Origin: Thalassotalea sp. ND16A
GTDB lineage: Bacteria > Pseudomonadota > Gammaproteobacteria > Enterobacterales > Alteromonadaceae
Length of the DNA stretch: 64,000 nucleotides
Direction: 5' to 3'
Assembly: GCF_000764205.1 (NCBI RefSeq)
Contig: NZ_JQDZ01000067.1
Location: forward strand, 17,496 to 81,495
The notes beneath the pieces are model-generated. The model saw nothing but the letters and a program-made list of their open reading frames with translations. It had not been told where the DNA came from and made no database searches. Below, in pieces: positions 36,389-46,282 of this stretch. A program made the position numbers and the translations under genes. The number at the start of each line of letters is the position of its first letter. Within the stretch, counting starts at the first letter, position 1.

Positions 36389-37872
36389 TATCGTTTATTG
36401 AAAAATTTGCTGCCTTGTTTAATGATCACATCATTATCCGTTGGCTCTATTTTTTGAATGACAAAGGATATATCTGTCATATATTGCTTAATCTCAACAG
36501 GATCAATGGCAATGCTGATGGTAATGGTATGGATATCCGCAGCCTTAATCGTGACTTTTTTGTCCCCTTGCCATTGATAATTTGCGAAACCTTCAACACT
36601 AATTTGGTAAGTGCTTTCAACTTGCGATTTATTCAATATCTTCAAGGTGTAAACGTTTTCCACAAAGCCGTCGATATTTTCACGAGCGAGGGTATTTCGG
36701 TCACGAATAATATCCAATTGCAGCGGCACCCGGGTTGCCAAATCGGCGATAAAAAACCCACACATCAATAATAATACCGTAGCATAGACAAATAATTTCG
36801 GCCGAAGGATATGTACGTGCTTTCCTTGTAACGCGGTTTCTGTGGTGTAACGGATTAAGCCTTTGTTGTACTTCATCTTTTCCATAACGCCGTCACAGGC
36901 ATCGGCACAGGCACCACAGTTAATGCATTCGTATTGCAAACCGTTACGAATATCGATACCGGTAGGGCACACTTCCACACACAAACTGCAATCGATGCAA
37001 TCGCCTAACCCTAATTCTTTAGGGTCAGCTTTTCGTCCGCGTGGACCTCTGCTTTCACCACGATTGGCATCATAAGAGACTGTTAGTGTATTTTGGTCAA
37101 ACATCGCCGATTGAAAACGAGAATAGGGGCACATATGCAAACACATCACCTCTCGCATCCAACCGGCATTACCATAAGTACAAAAAGCAAAGAAGGTGAT
37201 CACACTCACCACCGTAATGGAGGCGCTAAAGGTGAAAAAGTCTATGGTGAGTTGTTGCATCGGGGTGAAATAGCCGGCAAATGTTAACGCCGTTAGGGTG
37301 GAGAAGATTAACCAACAACCATGTTTTGCCGATTTCCGCCACAATTTATCAAAATTCATCGCTTGTTGATCTAAGCGTTTGCGCTTATTCGCCGCTCCTT
37401 CAAATTTCTCTTCAAACCAAATAAAAATGAAGGTCCAAACGGTTTGCGGGCACAAGTAACCACACCACACCCGACCAAGGAACGTGGTGACAAAAAATAA
37501 TAAAAACGCACTAATGATAAAGAGCCAGGCCAATAAGGTTAAATCTTGTGGCCATAAGGTAAGCCCCCACAGATTAAAGCGTTGTTCGCCGATATCAAAT
37601 AATATGGCTTGCTGACCGTTATACTGCAGCCAGGGCAGAACGGCAAACAGTGCCAAAAAGAAGAAATTCATCTTGCGGCGAATTGCTTGAAAAACCCCTG
37701 TTACTTTTCGAACATAGATTTGATCGCGAGGTTTGTATTGTTCAACGCCGGAATCTTTCGGTTTTTCAATCCTAATATTTTTTACTGGAATGGTTTTAAC
37801 AGGTATTGCTTTAGAATGAGTTTTCGTTTGAGTTGTCTGTTCTGCTGATTTAGGCCTTTGCTGGTCAACCAT
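36388..37872 (-). CDS. ccoG: Cytochrome c oxidase accessory protein CcoG (FixG/RdxA)
   Basis: A 494-residue membrane iron-sulfur protein. It has five or so hydrophobic segments, a VWCGYLCPQTVWT motif, two ferredoxin-type clusters (CIDCSLCVEVCPTGIDIR and CINCGACADACDG) and a C-terminal Ig-like periplasmic domain. It takes part in copper reduction during cbb3 oxidase assembly. The other ccoNOPQ/HIS genes are not in the window. It overlaps srkA by one base. Confidence 0.95.
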   Translation of the reverse strand: MVDQQRPKSAEQTTQTKTHSKAIPVKTIPVKNIRIEKPKDSGVEQYKPRDQIYVRKVTGVFQAIRRKMNFFFLALFAVLPWLQYNGQQAILFDIGEQRFNLWGLTLWPQDLTLLAWLFIISAFLLFFVTTFLGRVWCGYLCPQTVWTFIFIWFEEKFEGAANKRKRLDQQAMNFDKLWRKSAKHGCWLIFSTLTALTFAGYFTPMQQLTIDFFTFSASITVVSVITFFAFCTYGNAGWMREVMCLHMCPYSRFQSAMFDQNTLTVSYDANRGESRGPRGRKADPKELGLGDCIDCSLCVEVCPTGIDIRNGLQYECINCGACADACDGVMEKMKYNKGLIRYTTETALQGKHVHILRPKLFVYATVLLLMCGFFIADLATRVPLQLDIIRDRNTLARENIDGFVENVYTLKILNKSQVESTYQISVEGFANYQWQGDKKVTIKAADIHTITISIAIDPVEIKQYMTDISFVIQKIEPTDNDVIIKQGSKFFNKR

Positions 37873-38040
37873 AACCTTTCCCGAATGCGCTTAGTCTTTT
37901 TATGGGCTAATTATAACAATAAAGGCATATTATTGTGTGATTTAGATTAACTTTTTCAGTTTTTTTAGCATTTATACAAAAATACGGTATTATCTAAATT
38001 ATATACAAGTTAATTTGCGCAACCAGCAGGGATCAGGACT

Positions 38041-38397
38041 ATGAAAAACATATTAATAATCATTGTCGCCATTGCAGTATATCTGCACTTTTACCCGAAT
38101 GAGCAAGTCAATGAGTGGTACGATACTTATATTGGCCAGGCCAAACAGAGTTTTTCGGAAGTAGCCGAGACCAAAGTCAAAGTTGCACCCAGTAAGCTGC
38201 TCAACGAATTAAAAAGAGATTTTGACAAGTACACAAAAGGTGAAATCGCATATCTCGAAAAAATTGCTTCATCGAGAAGCTCTGTGCGCGCCTTTCATCA
38301 AGAATATTGCGATAAAAACAACGGAAATTCCAGATTACGCCACGAACATCTGAAGAAGGTGTGCAGTACCATAGAACAATATCGCATTCATAATTAA
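38041..38397 (+). CDS. Hypothetical protein with N-terminal membrane anchor
   Basis: A 118-residue protein with an N-terminal hydrophobic segment (ILIIIVAIAVYLHFY) and a charged, probably helical soluble part with two cysteines (EYCDKNN and KKVCSTIE) that could form a disulfide. It stands alone, divergent from ccoG and convergent with fdsD, whose stop is three bases away. I do not recognise the family. Confidence 0.65.
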   Translation: MKNILIIIVAIAVYLHFYPNEQVNEWYDTYIGQAKQSFSEVAETKVKVAPSKLLNELKRDFDKYTKGEIAYLEKIASSRSSVRAFHQEYCDKNNGNSRLRHEHLKKVCSTIEQYRIHN

Positions 38398-38400
38398 CGA

Positions 38401-38628
38401 CTAGGTGTTGGCGATAAGAATGTCCAGCGCTTGCTTCGACACTGGCAATAATTGTTCACCATCACTTTGATAATATTCAATGACATCTACTTTCATCGAC
38501 TTCGCCCAAAATGCCACGATATGGTGGGCAACTTCAACTGCCGCCTGCTGTTCATCTCCAGCCAAACAAATGTTTGCTGCAATTTGATTGAGCATTTTGA
38601 TTAAATTTTGCAGTTTTAGCGACAACAT
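38401..38628 (-). CDS. fdsD: Formate dehydrogenase delta subunit FdsD
   Basis: A 75-residue protein matching the FdsD family: KMLNQIAANICLAGDEQQAA, HIVAFWAKSMKVDVIEYY and a C-terminal PVSKQALDILI. It is an accessory subunit of NAD-dependent molybdenum formate dehydrogenase and lies downstream of fdsA in the same order as in Cupriavidus and Rhodobacter operons. Confidence 0.9.
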   Translation of the reverse strand: MLSLKLQNLIKMLNQIAANICLAGDEQQAAVEVAHHIVAFWAKSMKVDVIEYYQSDGEQLLPVSKQALDILIANT

Positions 38629-38707
38629 AGTTTTTCCTTTAAGCCTATTGGTGCGGCCAAAGCCGGCCTATATAGAACTGGCCAGCGCAACCTTATTAAT
38701 TTTGTGA

Positions 38708-41629
38708 CTAGCGCTTCGCTTTTTGTAAATACTCACCCTGTTTTTGCGAAAACTCTTGATAGCGTTGCTGCCAATTAGAGGGTGTTTTTACCTTAATTGC
38801 TTCTACCGCGGTCACCTTATATTCCGGACAGTTAGTCGCCCAGTCTGAATTGTCTGTAGTTACCACGTTTGCGCCACTTTCCGGGTGATGAAAGGTGGTA
38901 TAAACCACCCCTGGCTGCATTTTCTCGGTAATATGCGCGCGCAACACCGTTTCTCCTGCGCGGCTGGCAATACCAACCCAGTCACTTTCATTAATGCCGC
39001 GTTGCTCGGCGTCATTCGGATGAATATCTAATCGGTCTTCGTCATGCCAGTGTTGGTTATCGGTGCGTCTGGTTTGTGCACCAACGTTGTACTGACTCAA
39101 AATACGACCCGTAGTTAACAACAATGGGTATTTACGACTGGCACGCTCGGTTGTGGCAACAAATTCGGTAACGGCAAATTTGCCCAGGCCAATGGGGAAG
39201 TCGTGCAAATGCATGGTTGGCGTACCATTTGGCATATGCTCATTACATGGCCATTGAATGGAGCCAAGTTGCTCGAGCTTTTCATAACTCACCCCGGCAA
39301 AACTTGGCGTTAATTCGGCAATTTCCGCCATGATCTCGCTTGGATGCTGGTAATTCATTTCATAACCAAGCGCGTTCGATAATGCCATGGTTGCTTGCCA
39401 GTCAGCCATCCCCGCCAATGGCGGCATAACTTGTCGTACCCGGTTGATGCGACGTTCTGCATTGGTAAAGGTGCCGTCTTTTTCTAAAAAGGAAGCGCCA
39501 GGTAAAAATACATGGGCATATTTCGCCGTTTCATTTAAGAAAATATCTTGTACCACAATACAGTCCATCGCTTTCAATGCCGCTTGTACATGTTGGGTAT
39601 TCGGATCAGACTGAGCAATATCTTCGCCCTGACAATATAAGCCTTTGAAGCTACCATCGATGGCGGCGTCAAACATATTGGGTATGCGCAAACCCGGTTC
39701 TGCATCAATTTTCACTTGCCACACTTGCTCGAATCGCTCGCGGTTAGCTTTTACCGATACGTGCTGATAACCCGGTAACTCATGGGGAAATGAGCCCATA
39801 TCACAGGAACCTTGCACATTATTTTGACCACGCAAGGGGTTCACCCCGACCCCTTCCCGACCGATATTGCCGGTAGCAAGTGCCAGATTAGCGATACCCA
39901 TAACCATGCTCGAGCCCTGGCTATGTTCGGTTACCCCAAGGCCATAAAAAATTGCGCCATTTTTCACGCCAGCATACAAGCGGGCAGCATTACGCAATTC
40001 AATGGCATCAATACCGGTTATATCGCTAGTAGTTTCCGGTGAGTGACGCTCATTTTTAATAAATTCAAGCCAGGTATTAAATGCTTGTTGCTGACAACGC
40101 TGCTCGATAAAGTCTTGATCGAGCAATCCTTCAGTGGCAATCACATGCGCCATCGCATTGACAAATGCGACATTGGTGCCAGGGCGAATTTTTAAATGGT
40201 GATCGGCCTGAATATGGGCGCTTTTCACCAAATCGATTTGGCGCGGGTCAACGACAATAAGTTTTGCCCCCTGACGCAGGCGCTTTTTCATCAACGAACC
40301 AAATACCGGATGGGCATCCGTTGGGTTGGCCCCAATCACCATGATCACATCACTTTGCAGTACCGATTCAAACGTTTGTGTACCCGCAGATTCGCCCAAT
40401 GTGGCTTTTAAGCCATAACCGGTGGGCGAATGACATACCCGAGCACAAGTGTCAGTATTATTGTTACCAAACGCGGCTCGAATCAATTTTTGTACTAAAT
40501 AGGTTTCTTCATTGGTACAGCGTGAGGAAGTAATGCCACCAATCGAGTCTTTACCATGTTCACTTTGAATATCTTTAAAACGTGTCGCGGCAAAATCTAT
40601 TGCTTGTTGCCAGCTCACTTGCTGCCATGGTTGGTCAATAGAGTGACGGATCATCGGCGTAGTAATACGGTCTTCGTGAGTGGCATAACCAAAAGCAAAC
40701 CGACCTTTTACACAGGAGTGGCCCTGATTCGCCTCTCCGCCCTTGGATGGCACCATACGGATCACTTCATTGCCACGCATTTGTGCTTCAAAAGTACAGC
40801 CGACACCACAATAGGCGCACGTGGTGATAATACTATGCTCAGGTTGACCTTGCTCAATAACGCTTTTTTCCATTAACGTGGAGGTTGGACACGCTTGCAC
40901 GCAAGCGCCACAAGAAACGCAATCCGAACTTAAAAAATCGTTATCATTGCCGGCACTGTCGATACCGGTAGACACTTTTGAGTCAAAGCCGCGGCCATCA
41001 ATGGTTAAGGCAAACGTACCTTGCACTTCTTCACAAGCACGAACACAGCGCGAACACACAATACATTTACTCGGATCGAAACTAAAATACGGGTTGGAGC
41101 TATCTTGTTCTGCCGTCAGGTGATTTTCACCACTGAAACCATAACGGACTTCACGCAAGCCCACAGCACCAGCCACATCTTGTAATTCACAATCGCCATT
41201 GCTTGGGCAGGTTAAACAATCAAGCGGGTGATCCGAGATGTACAATTCCATGATGTTGCGCCGCAATTTGGCAATTTTTCCGTTTTGCGTGGTAACCTGC
41301 ATACCTTCCTCCACCGGCGTAGTGCAAGATGCGGGCATGCCACGACGGCCGGCAATTTCTACCACACACATTCGGCAAGAACCGAATGCTTGCAAGTTAT
41401 CGCTGGCACATAATTTCGGGATATTAATGTCGGCAAGTGCGGCGGCACGAAACACCGAAGTGCCGGCAGTAACGCTGATACTCATGCCATCAATCTCTAG
41501 CGTTACTTGCTTATCACTAATAACTTCTGGGGTGCCATAATCCTTTGAAAAATCGACCTTTGAAAAATCGGCTTTACCAAAACCCGCGGTTGCAGGGTCA
41601 AAATATTCAACCATGCTAGAAACTTTCAT
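38708..41629 (-). CDS. fdsA: NAD-linked formate dehydrogenase alpha subunit FdsA
   Basis: A 973-residue molybdopterin enzyme. It has an N-terminal 2Fe-2S domain (GSCRMCVVEIAG, then SCTTPV), a CTCPSNGDCELQ-type region, 4Fe-4S pairs CIVCSRCVRACEE and CVSCGACVQACPT, the CAYCGVGCTFE cluster of the catalytic domain and ARVCHSPTGYGLK with the metal-ligating Cys (not selenocysteine). It oxidises formate to CO2. ATG at 41629 is chosen; the frame extends upstream into fdsB, but the MKVSSMVEYFDP start lies right after the fdsB stop. Confidence 0.95.
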   Translation of the reverse strand: MKVSSMVEYFDPATAGFGKADFSKVDFSKDYGTPEVISDKQVTLEIDGMSISVTAGTSVFRAAALADINIPKLCASDNLQAFGSCRMCVVEIAGRRGMPASCTTPVEEGMQVTTQNGKIAKLRRNIMELYISDHPLDCLTCPSNGDCELQDVAGAVGLREVRYGFSGENHLTAEQDSSNPYFSFDPSKCIVCSRCVRACEEVQGTFALTIDGRGFDSKVSTGIDSAGNDNDFLSSDCVSCGACVQACPTSTLMEKSVIEQGQPEHSIITTCAYCGVGCTFEAQMRGNEVIRMVPSKGGEANQGHSCVKGRFAFGYATHEDRITTPMIRHSIDQPWQQVSWQQAIDFAATRFKDIQSEHGKDSIGGITSSRCTNEETYLVQKLIRAAFGNNNTDTCARVCHSPTGYGLKATLGESAGTQTFESVLQSDVIMVIGANPTDAHPVFGSLMKKRLRQGAKLIVVDPRQIDLVKSAHIQADHHLKIRPGTNVAFVNAMAHVIATEGLLDQDFIEQRCQQQAFNTWLEFIKNERHSPETTSDITGIDAIELRNAARLYAGVKNGAIFYGLGVTEHSQGSSMVMGIANLALATGNIGREGVGVNPLRGQNNVQGSCDMGSFPHELPGYQHVSVKANRERFEQVWQVKIDAEPGLRIPNMFDAAIDGSFKGLYCQGEDIAQSDPNTQHVQAALKAMDCIVVQDIFLNETAKYAHVFLPGASFLEKDGTFTNAERRINRVRQVMPPLAGMADWQATMALSNALGYEMNYQHPSEIMAEIAELTPSFAGVSYEKLEQLGSIQWPCNEHMPNGTPTMHLHDFPIGLGKFAVTEFVATTERASRKYPLLLTTGRILSQYNVGAQTRRTDNQHWHDEDRLDIHPNDAEQRGINESDWVGIASRAGETVLRAHITEKMQPGVVYTTFHHPESGANVVTTDNSDWATNCPEYKVTAVEAIKVKTPSNWQQRYQEFSQKQGEYLQKAKR

Positions 41630-41631
41630 AA

Positions 41632-43194
41632 CTAAAGCACCTCTTTCGCTAGTGAATCTTTTGGCAATAGCTCTTCGCCAAAATATTGCATAATACTCTG
41701 CACCGGAAATGGCGTCATACCGCCCATAGCGCATAATGAGCCAACCACCATAGTGTCGCAAAGATCGGCAAGTAACTGCAAGTTAGCATCACTATCCTGG
41801 CCGTTAGTGATCTTATCGATGACTTCGATACCGCGAGTAGAGCCAATACGGCACGGCGTACATTTGCCACAAGATTCGACTTTACAAAACTCCATGGCAA
41901 ATCGTGCTTGTGCCGCCATATCGGCTGTTTCATCAAAAACCACAACGCCGCCATGGCCAAGCACGGCACTTATTGCGGTGAAGGATTCATAATCCAATGG
42001 CGTTTGCCATTGCTGTTTCGGTAAATAGGCACCCAATGGGCCACCAACCTGTATTGCTTTTGCCGGTTTAGCCGAATAAGTGCCCTGACCAAATTCAAAC
42101 ACTAATTGCTCTAAGGTGCAGCCAAACGCCAGTTCAACTAAGCCGCCTTGTTTGATATTGCCTGCCAGTTGCATTGGCAGCGTACCGCGCGATCGGCCCA
42201 TACCAAAATCTTGATAATACTGGCCACCTTTGGCCAAAATTATCGGGATGGTAGCCAAGGTAATAACATTATTGACGATGGTGGGCTGGCCAAATAAACC
42301 TTCAATGGCCGGCAATGGCGGTTTCGCTCGCACCATACCACGCTTGCCTTCCAGGCTTTCAAGCAAGGCGGTTTCTTCACCACAAATGTAGGCACCAGCG
42401 CCAATACGAAGTTCTAAAGTAAAGCTGTTGTTACTGCCACCTATGTTGTTGCCTAAAAAGCCGGCTTGCTCCGCAAGAGTGATTGCCGCGGTTAATTTTT
42501 CCGCCGCTTTTGGATATTCACTGCGCAGGTAGATATAGCCTTGTTCAGCCCCTACCGCCAGGCCTGCGATCACCATGCCTTCAATTAATACATAAGGGTC
42601 GGCTTCCATGATCATTCGATCGGAAAACGTGCCGGAATCGCCTTCATCGGCATTACACACTATGTACTTTTCGCTGCCCCTGGCATCGAGTACGGTTTGC
42701 CATTTAATGCCCGCCGGGAATGCTGCGCCACCACGGCCACGTAAACCAGATTCTTTGACAATATCGACCAACTCTTGCGAGCAATGTGTTAATGCTTTTT
42801 GCAAGCCTTTAAAACCATCATGTTGTTGGTAATCGCTTAATGATAACGGTTCGGTTATGCCAACCCGGGCAAAGGTTAAGCGTTGTTGATTTTTTAAAAA
42901 TGGAATTTCTTCAGTAAGACCATGCGCTAACGGATGCTTACCAGCATGAATGAAATCGGCTGCAAACAATGATTCAATATCATCAACGGTTACCGGACCA
43001 TACGCAACACGCCCTTGTGACGTTGCAACTTCCACCAATGGCTCCAAATAAAATAGGCCACGAGAGCCGTTACGTACGACTTCGATTTCAATATCTTTTT
43101 GCTTGGCAACATTGCTAATGGCCTGACACACATCATCGGCGCCCATGGCAACGGCGGTGGTATCGTCGGGAATATAGAGTTTAATCGCTGCCAT
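41632..43194 (-). CDS. fdsB: Formate dehydrogenase beta subunit FdsB (NuoF-like)
   Basis: A 520-residue flavoprotein homologous to complex I NuoF with an N-terminal thioredoxin-like part. The NADH and FMN region reads GLRGRGGAAFPAGIKW and CNADEGDSGTFSDR, and the 4Fe-4S motif is ESCGKCTPCRIG. It passes electrons from FdsA to NAD. Its start overlaps the fdsG stop by one base. Confidence 0.95.
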   Translation of the reverse strand: MAAIKLYIPDDTTAVAMGADDVCQAISNVAKQKDIEIEVVRNGSRGLFYLEPLVEVATSQGRVAYGPVTVDDIESLFAADFIHAGKHPLAHGLTEEIPFLKNQQRLTFARVGITEPLSLSDYQQHDGFKGLQKALTHCSQELVDIVKESGLRGRGGAAFPAGIKWQTVLDARGSEKYIVCNADEGDSGTFSDRMIMEADPYVLIEGMVIAGLAVGAEQGYIYLRSEYPKAAEKLTAAITLAEQAGFLGNNIGGSNNSFTLELRIGAGAYICGEETALLESLEGKRGMVRAKPPLPAIEGLFGQPTIVNNVITLATIPIILAKGGQYYQDFGMGRSRGTLPMQLAGNIKQGGLVELAFGCTLEQLVFEFGQGTYSAKPAKAIQVGGPLGAYLPKQQWQTPLDYESFTAISAVLGHGGVVVFDETADMAAQARFAMEFCKVESCGKCTPCRIGSTRGIEVIDKITNGQDSDANLQLLADLCDTMVVGSLCAMGGMTPFPVQSIMQYFGEELLPKDSLAKEVL

Positions 43195-43685
43195 TAGTTT
43201 AACTCCACCACATACGTTGTCAGTTTATCTAACAGTTGCGCAAACTTTTCCGCGTTCATTCGACCATAGACTTTATCGGCAACGCGTATCGACGGGGCAC
43301 AGGCACAATTGCCCAGGCAATACACTGGCTCCAGGCTAAACTGTTGATCTTTTGTGTTTTGGTGGTAATCAAGGTTTAGCGTGTTCTTAACGTGTTGTTC
43401 AAGCTCTCGACTGCCCATGGCCTGACAGGCTTCGGCGCGACAAACTTCAATCACATGCGCGCCAACGGGCCTGGTTTTAAAATGATGATAGAAGCTGATC
43501 ACCCCATGAATTTCGGCTTCCGTCTGGTTTAATGCGCTAGCAATTAGTGCGATTGCCTGTGGCGGAATAAAGCCCAGCGTATTTTGAATATCGTGCAATA
43601 CTGGCAACAAGGCACCGGGGAGTTGTCGCTTTTGCTCAATAATATCGGCAACGTGTTGTTTTGCCTGTTGATTAAACTCCGTCAT
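43194..43685 (-). CDS. fdsG: Formate dehydrogenase gamma subunit FdsG (NuoE-like)
   Basis: About 163 residues with a thioredoxin-like 2Fe-2S fold: HVIEVCRAEACQAMGS and later CLGNCACAPSIRV give the four cysteines. ATG at 43685 (MTEFNQQAK) is chosen; ATG 43715 is possible. It is the first of the four formate dehydrogenase genes and follows hutF by about 60 bases on the same strand. Confidence 0.93.
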   Translation of the reverse strand: MTEFNQQAKQHVADIIEQKRQLPGALLPVLHDIQNTLGFIPPQAIALIASALNQTEAEIHGVISFYHHFKTRPVGAHVIEVCRAEACQAMGSRELEQHVKNTLNLDYHQNTKDQQFSLEPVYCLGNCACAPSIRVADKVYGRMNAEKFAQLLDKLTTYVVELN

Positions 43686-43745
43686 GTTAATGCGTTCCTG
43701 ACAATTTACGGTCATCAAATTTTGTTAGTTTATAGCGATTGAATA

Positions 43746-45119
43746 TTAACGGTTGTTGCCCAAAGACTGTAAGGTTTCGGCAAAATTAGCAGCGCTTTGC
43801 TGCTGCTGCTCATGCTGACCATCAACAATCACCCACTGCCCATTGACCATAACATCTTTAATCGGGTTTTGCTGACTGGCAAAAATCATGCTGTCGATAA
43901 TAAATTGATTTTGATTGGCAAACAGTTTGCTTTGCTGATTATCCAACACCAATAAATCTGCTTGCTTGCCGAGTGCCAGTTCACCGGTATTGCTATTGGT
44001 ACTCAATGCCCCCGCACGAGCCGTATGTTGCCATAAGTTTTGCCCTACCGATTTTGTATCACTAGTCGCTAAAATGGCCCGCTGCTGCCTGAGCAAGCGT
44101 TGTGAGTATTCCAATAACCGTAACTCTTCAATGGCACTAACACTGATATGACTGTCGGAACCAATAGCCACTTGCCCGCCATCGGCCATAAATTGCGTAG
44201 TGGGGAAAATACCATCCCCCAGGTTCGCTTCCGTCGTTGGGCAAATTCCAGCTATCGCTTTACTGGCAATCATGCCGGCAATTTCGCTGTCATCAATATG
44301 GGTGGCATGGATTAAACACCAGTGTTGGTCGAGCTCGACATTATCGAGTAACCATTGCACCGGGCGCTTGCCATAATGCGCAACACAATCCTGAACTTCT
44401 TTTTGCTGCTCAGCAATATGAATATGCACCGGCGCTTTATCATCCAAACTGCGCACATGGCTGACTGCGGCCATTAACGATGCTTTATCTACCGCGCGTA
44501 ATGAATGCGGCGCAATGCCAACATTGGCATTACCTTGTAGTGCGGCCAGTTCAAAACAGTCGCTAACCAGTTGATTGAATTGTTCAATAGAATTGATAAA
44601 ACGCTTTTGACCAGCATTAGGCGCAAGCGGTCCAAAACCGCTAAAACGATACATTACCGGCAGCATAGTAATGCCAATGCCACTCACTTTTGCCGCATTA
44701 AATACCGCTTTCGCCATTGCCGCCAACTGATTATGAACATCGCCCGATTTTTGATGATGCAAATAATGGAACTCGGCTACGCGGGTATATCCGGCTTTTA
44801 GCATTTCGATATAAAGCTGTTTGGCAATAATTTCGGCTTGTTCGGTCGAGATATTATCGAGAAACTGATACATAATTTTGCGCCAGGTCCAAAAACTGTC
44901 ACCAGACTCACTGCCTTGTTCAGAAAAACCGGCAAAACCACGCTGAAATGCATGCGAGTGGCAATTCACCATACCGGGTAAGACCGCACCCTCGGCAATC
45001 TCTGCGTCATCGTATTTACCATCGGTAATGTTGACGAGCACACCGTTATCAATATGCAAGGTTTTGTCTTGTTGCCAGCCGTCGGCTAATAGAATATTTG
45101 CGGCAAATAATTTTCTCAT
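43746..45119 (-). CDS. hutF: Formimidoylglutamate deiminase HutF
   Basis: A 457-residue amidohydrolase. The metal-binding HSHAFQRGF motif, the later VHIHIAEQQKEV, LIHATHIDD and GSDSHISVS motifs are those of HutF. It converts N-formimino-L-glutamate to N-formyl-L-glutamate and ammonia, the step before HutG in the five-step histidine pathway. Located between hutG and fdsG, same strand. Confidence 0.94.
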   Translation of the reverse strand: MRKLFAANILLADGWQQDKTLHIDNGVLVNITDGKYDDAEIAEGAVLPGMVNCHSHAFQRGFAGFSEQGSESGDSFWTWRKIMYQFLDNISTEQAEIIAKQLYIEMLKAGYTRVAEFHYLHHQKSGDVHNQLAAMAKAVFNAAKVSGIGITMLPVMYRFSGFGPLAPNAGQKRFINSIEQFNQLVSDCFELAALQGNANVGIAPHSLRAVDKASLMAAVSHVRSLDDKAPVHIHIAEQQKEVQDCVAHYGKRPVQWLLDNVELDQHWCLIHATHIDDSEIAGMIASKAIAGICPTTEANLGDGIFPTTQFMADGGQVAIGSDSHISVSAIEELRLLEYSQRLLRQQRAILATSDTKSVGQNLWQHTARAGALSTNSNTGELALGKQADLLVLDNQQSKLFANQNQFIIDSMIFASQQNPIKDVMVNGQWVIVDGQHEQQQQSAANFAETLQSLGNNR

Positions 45120-45176
45120 CGGTGTAAATCGTCCTGGTGTTGTTTGGGCTGCGGTATCAGTGCGTGTATATTAATT

Positions 45177-45962
45177 TTATCTGGCGAAGGCAATCATGGT
45201 TTCAACCAAGGCTTGTAGTTTTAGCTTTACTTGCCCGGCTAACTCTTGGTTATACTCGTTTGTCGGCTCGTTCAAATAAGTGCGTTGCGATAATTCCAGC
45301 TGCAAAGTATGAATGTTTTTTGCTAAATCGGCATACTCTCTGGTGATATAACCGCCTTTGAATCGACCATTGGTGATGGTGGAATAAGGACCAAAATCAA
45401 TGTCATTGACCGCATCGATTAACTCAGCTGCGCAACTAGTGCCATTATTGGTGCCAAAATTAAAATCTGGCAATTGACCATCAAAAAAACGTGGCACTAC
45501 TGAGGCAATTGAATGCGCCTCTAATAACACCGCCTTGCCAAATTCGTTTTGCAAGGCTGCCAAAGTCGATTTTAACGCCTGATGGTAGGGTTGCCAGTAC
45601 AATGCCACCCGACGTTGATTTTCAGGTTCATCAGGTAAACAGCCCTCTTGATATAAGCTTGCAGAGTCAAAACTTGTGGTTGGACATAACTCAGTAGTAT
45701 CACTGCCCGGATATAAATTAATGCCGGTTGGATCACGATTCAAATCAATCACATAACGATTATAACGAGGCATTAAAATATACGCGCCCAATTCAACCGC
45801 AAAATCGTACAATCTATCCATGTACCAGTCGGTATCTTGTACCGACAGACCAACGTCGGTCATTTTGGCTTTAATGTCATCAGGGATGTCTGTGCCGTTG
45901 TGCGGCATACTGATTAATAACGGGATACGACCTTTCACTAAGGTATAAGATGAATTGCTCAT
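45177..45962 (-). CDS. hutG: N-formylglutamate deformylase HutG
   Basis: A 261-residue N-formylglutamate amidohydrolase with SMPHNGTDIPDD, NRYVIDLNRDPTG and the metal motif LLEAHSIASVVP. It cleaves N-formylglutamate to glutamate and formate. ATG at 45962 is preferred over an upstream TTG (45989). It is the first gene of the proposed hut-fds operon and has a HutC-type palindrome 85 bases upstream. Confidence 0.94.
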   Translation of the reverse strand: MSNSSYTLVKGRIPLLISMPHNGTDIPDDIKAKMTDVGLSVQDTDWYMDRLYDFAVELGAYILMPRYNRYVIDLNRDPTGINLYPGSDTTELCPTTSFDSASLYQEGCLPDEPENQRRVALYWQPYHQALKSTLAALQNEFGKAVLLEAHSIASVVPRFFDGQLPDFNFGTNNGTSCAAELIDAVNDIDFGPYSTITNGRFKGGYITREYADLAKNIHTLQLELSQRTYLNEPTNEYNQELAGQVKLKLQALVETMIAFAR

Positions 45963-46046
45963 GACTCTCTCAACGTTTACTGTGCTCAATAACCCAAATT
46001 CAGGTTAAGTACAGTATATCAACCTAACTAGTCTCAGCCCAGAAAG

Positions 46047-46058
46047 TTGTATATACAA
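46047..46058. promoter_or_regulatory. HutC-type operator upstream of hutG
   Basis: TTGTATATACAA is a perfect 12-base palindrome and matches the TGTATATACA core bound by the GntR-family urocanate-responsive repressor HutC. It lies between the divergent hutG and DeoR-type genes, where it could block the hut-fds promoter. No hutC gene is in the window. Confidence 0.75.
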
Positions 46059-46282
46059 TTAAATATTAGTGCCAATTTATCATTTTCACCAAGCGCTGGC
46101 AAAGTAAATTCTCAGCTGCCGAGATTTTTATAACTTTACTGGTTCGGCGATTAAATTTGCTATTTCTGCTAAGTTTTGTTTTAATGCGCTAACTTTCGAA
46201 ACGAAACTTGTGCTTTAGCAGTAAATTTCAAACGAAACATGTGCTAAACATTGATTTTTTCATTAACGATACAATAAAAACT

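Noticed and set aside
41715..41969. 84-codon frame inside fdsB
   Set aside because: Overlaps fdsB completely in another frame and lacks a ribosome site; shadow frame.
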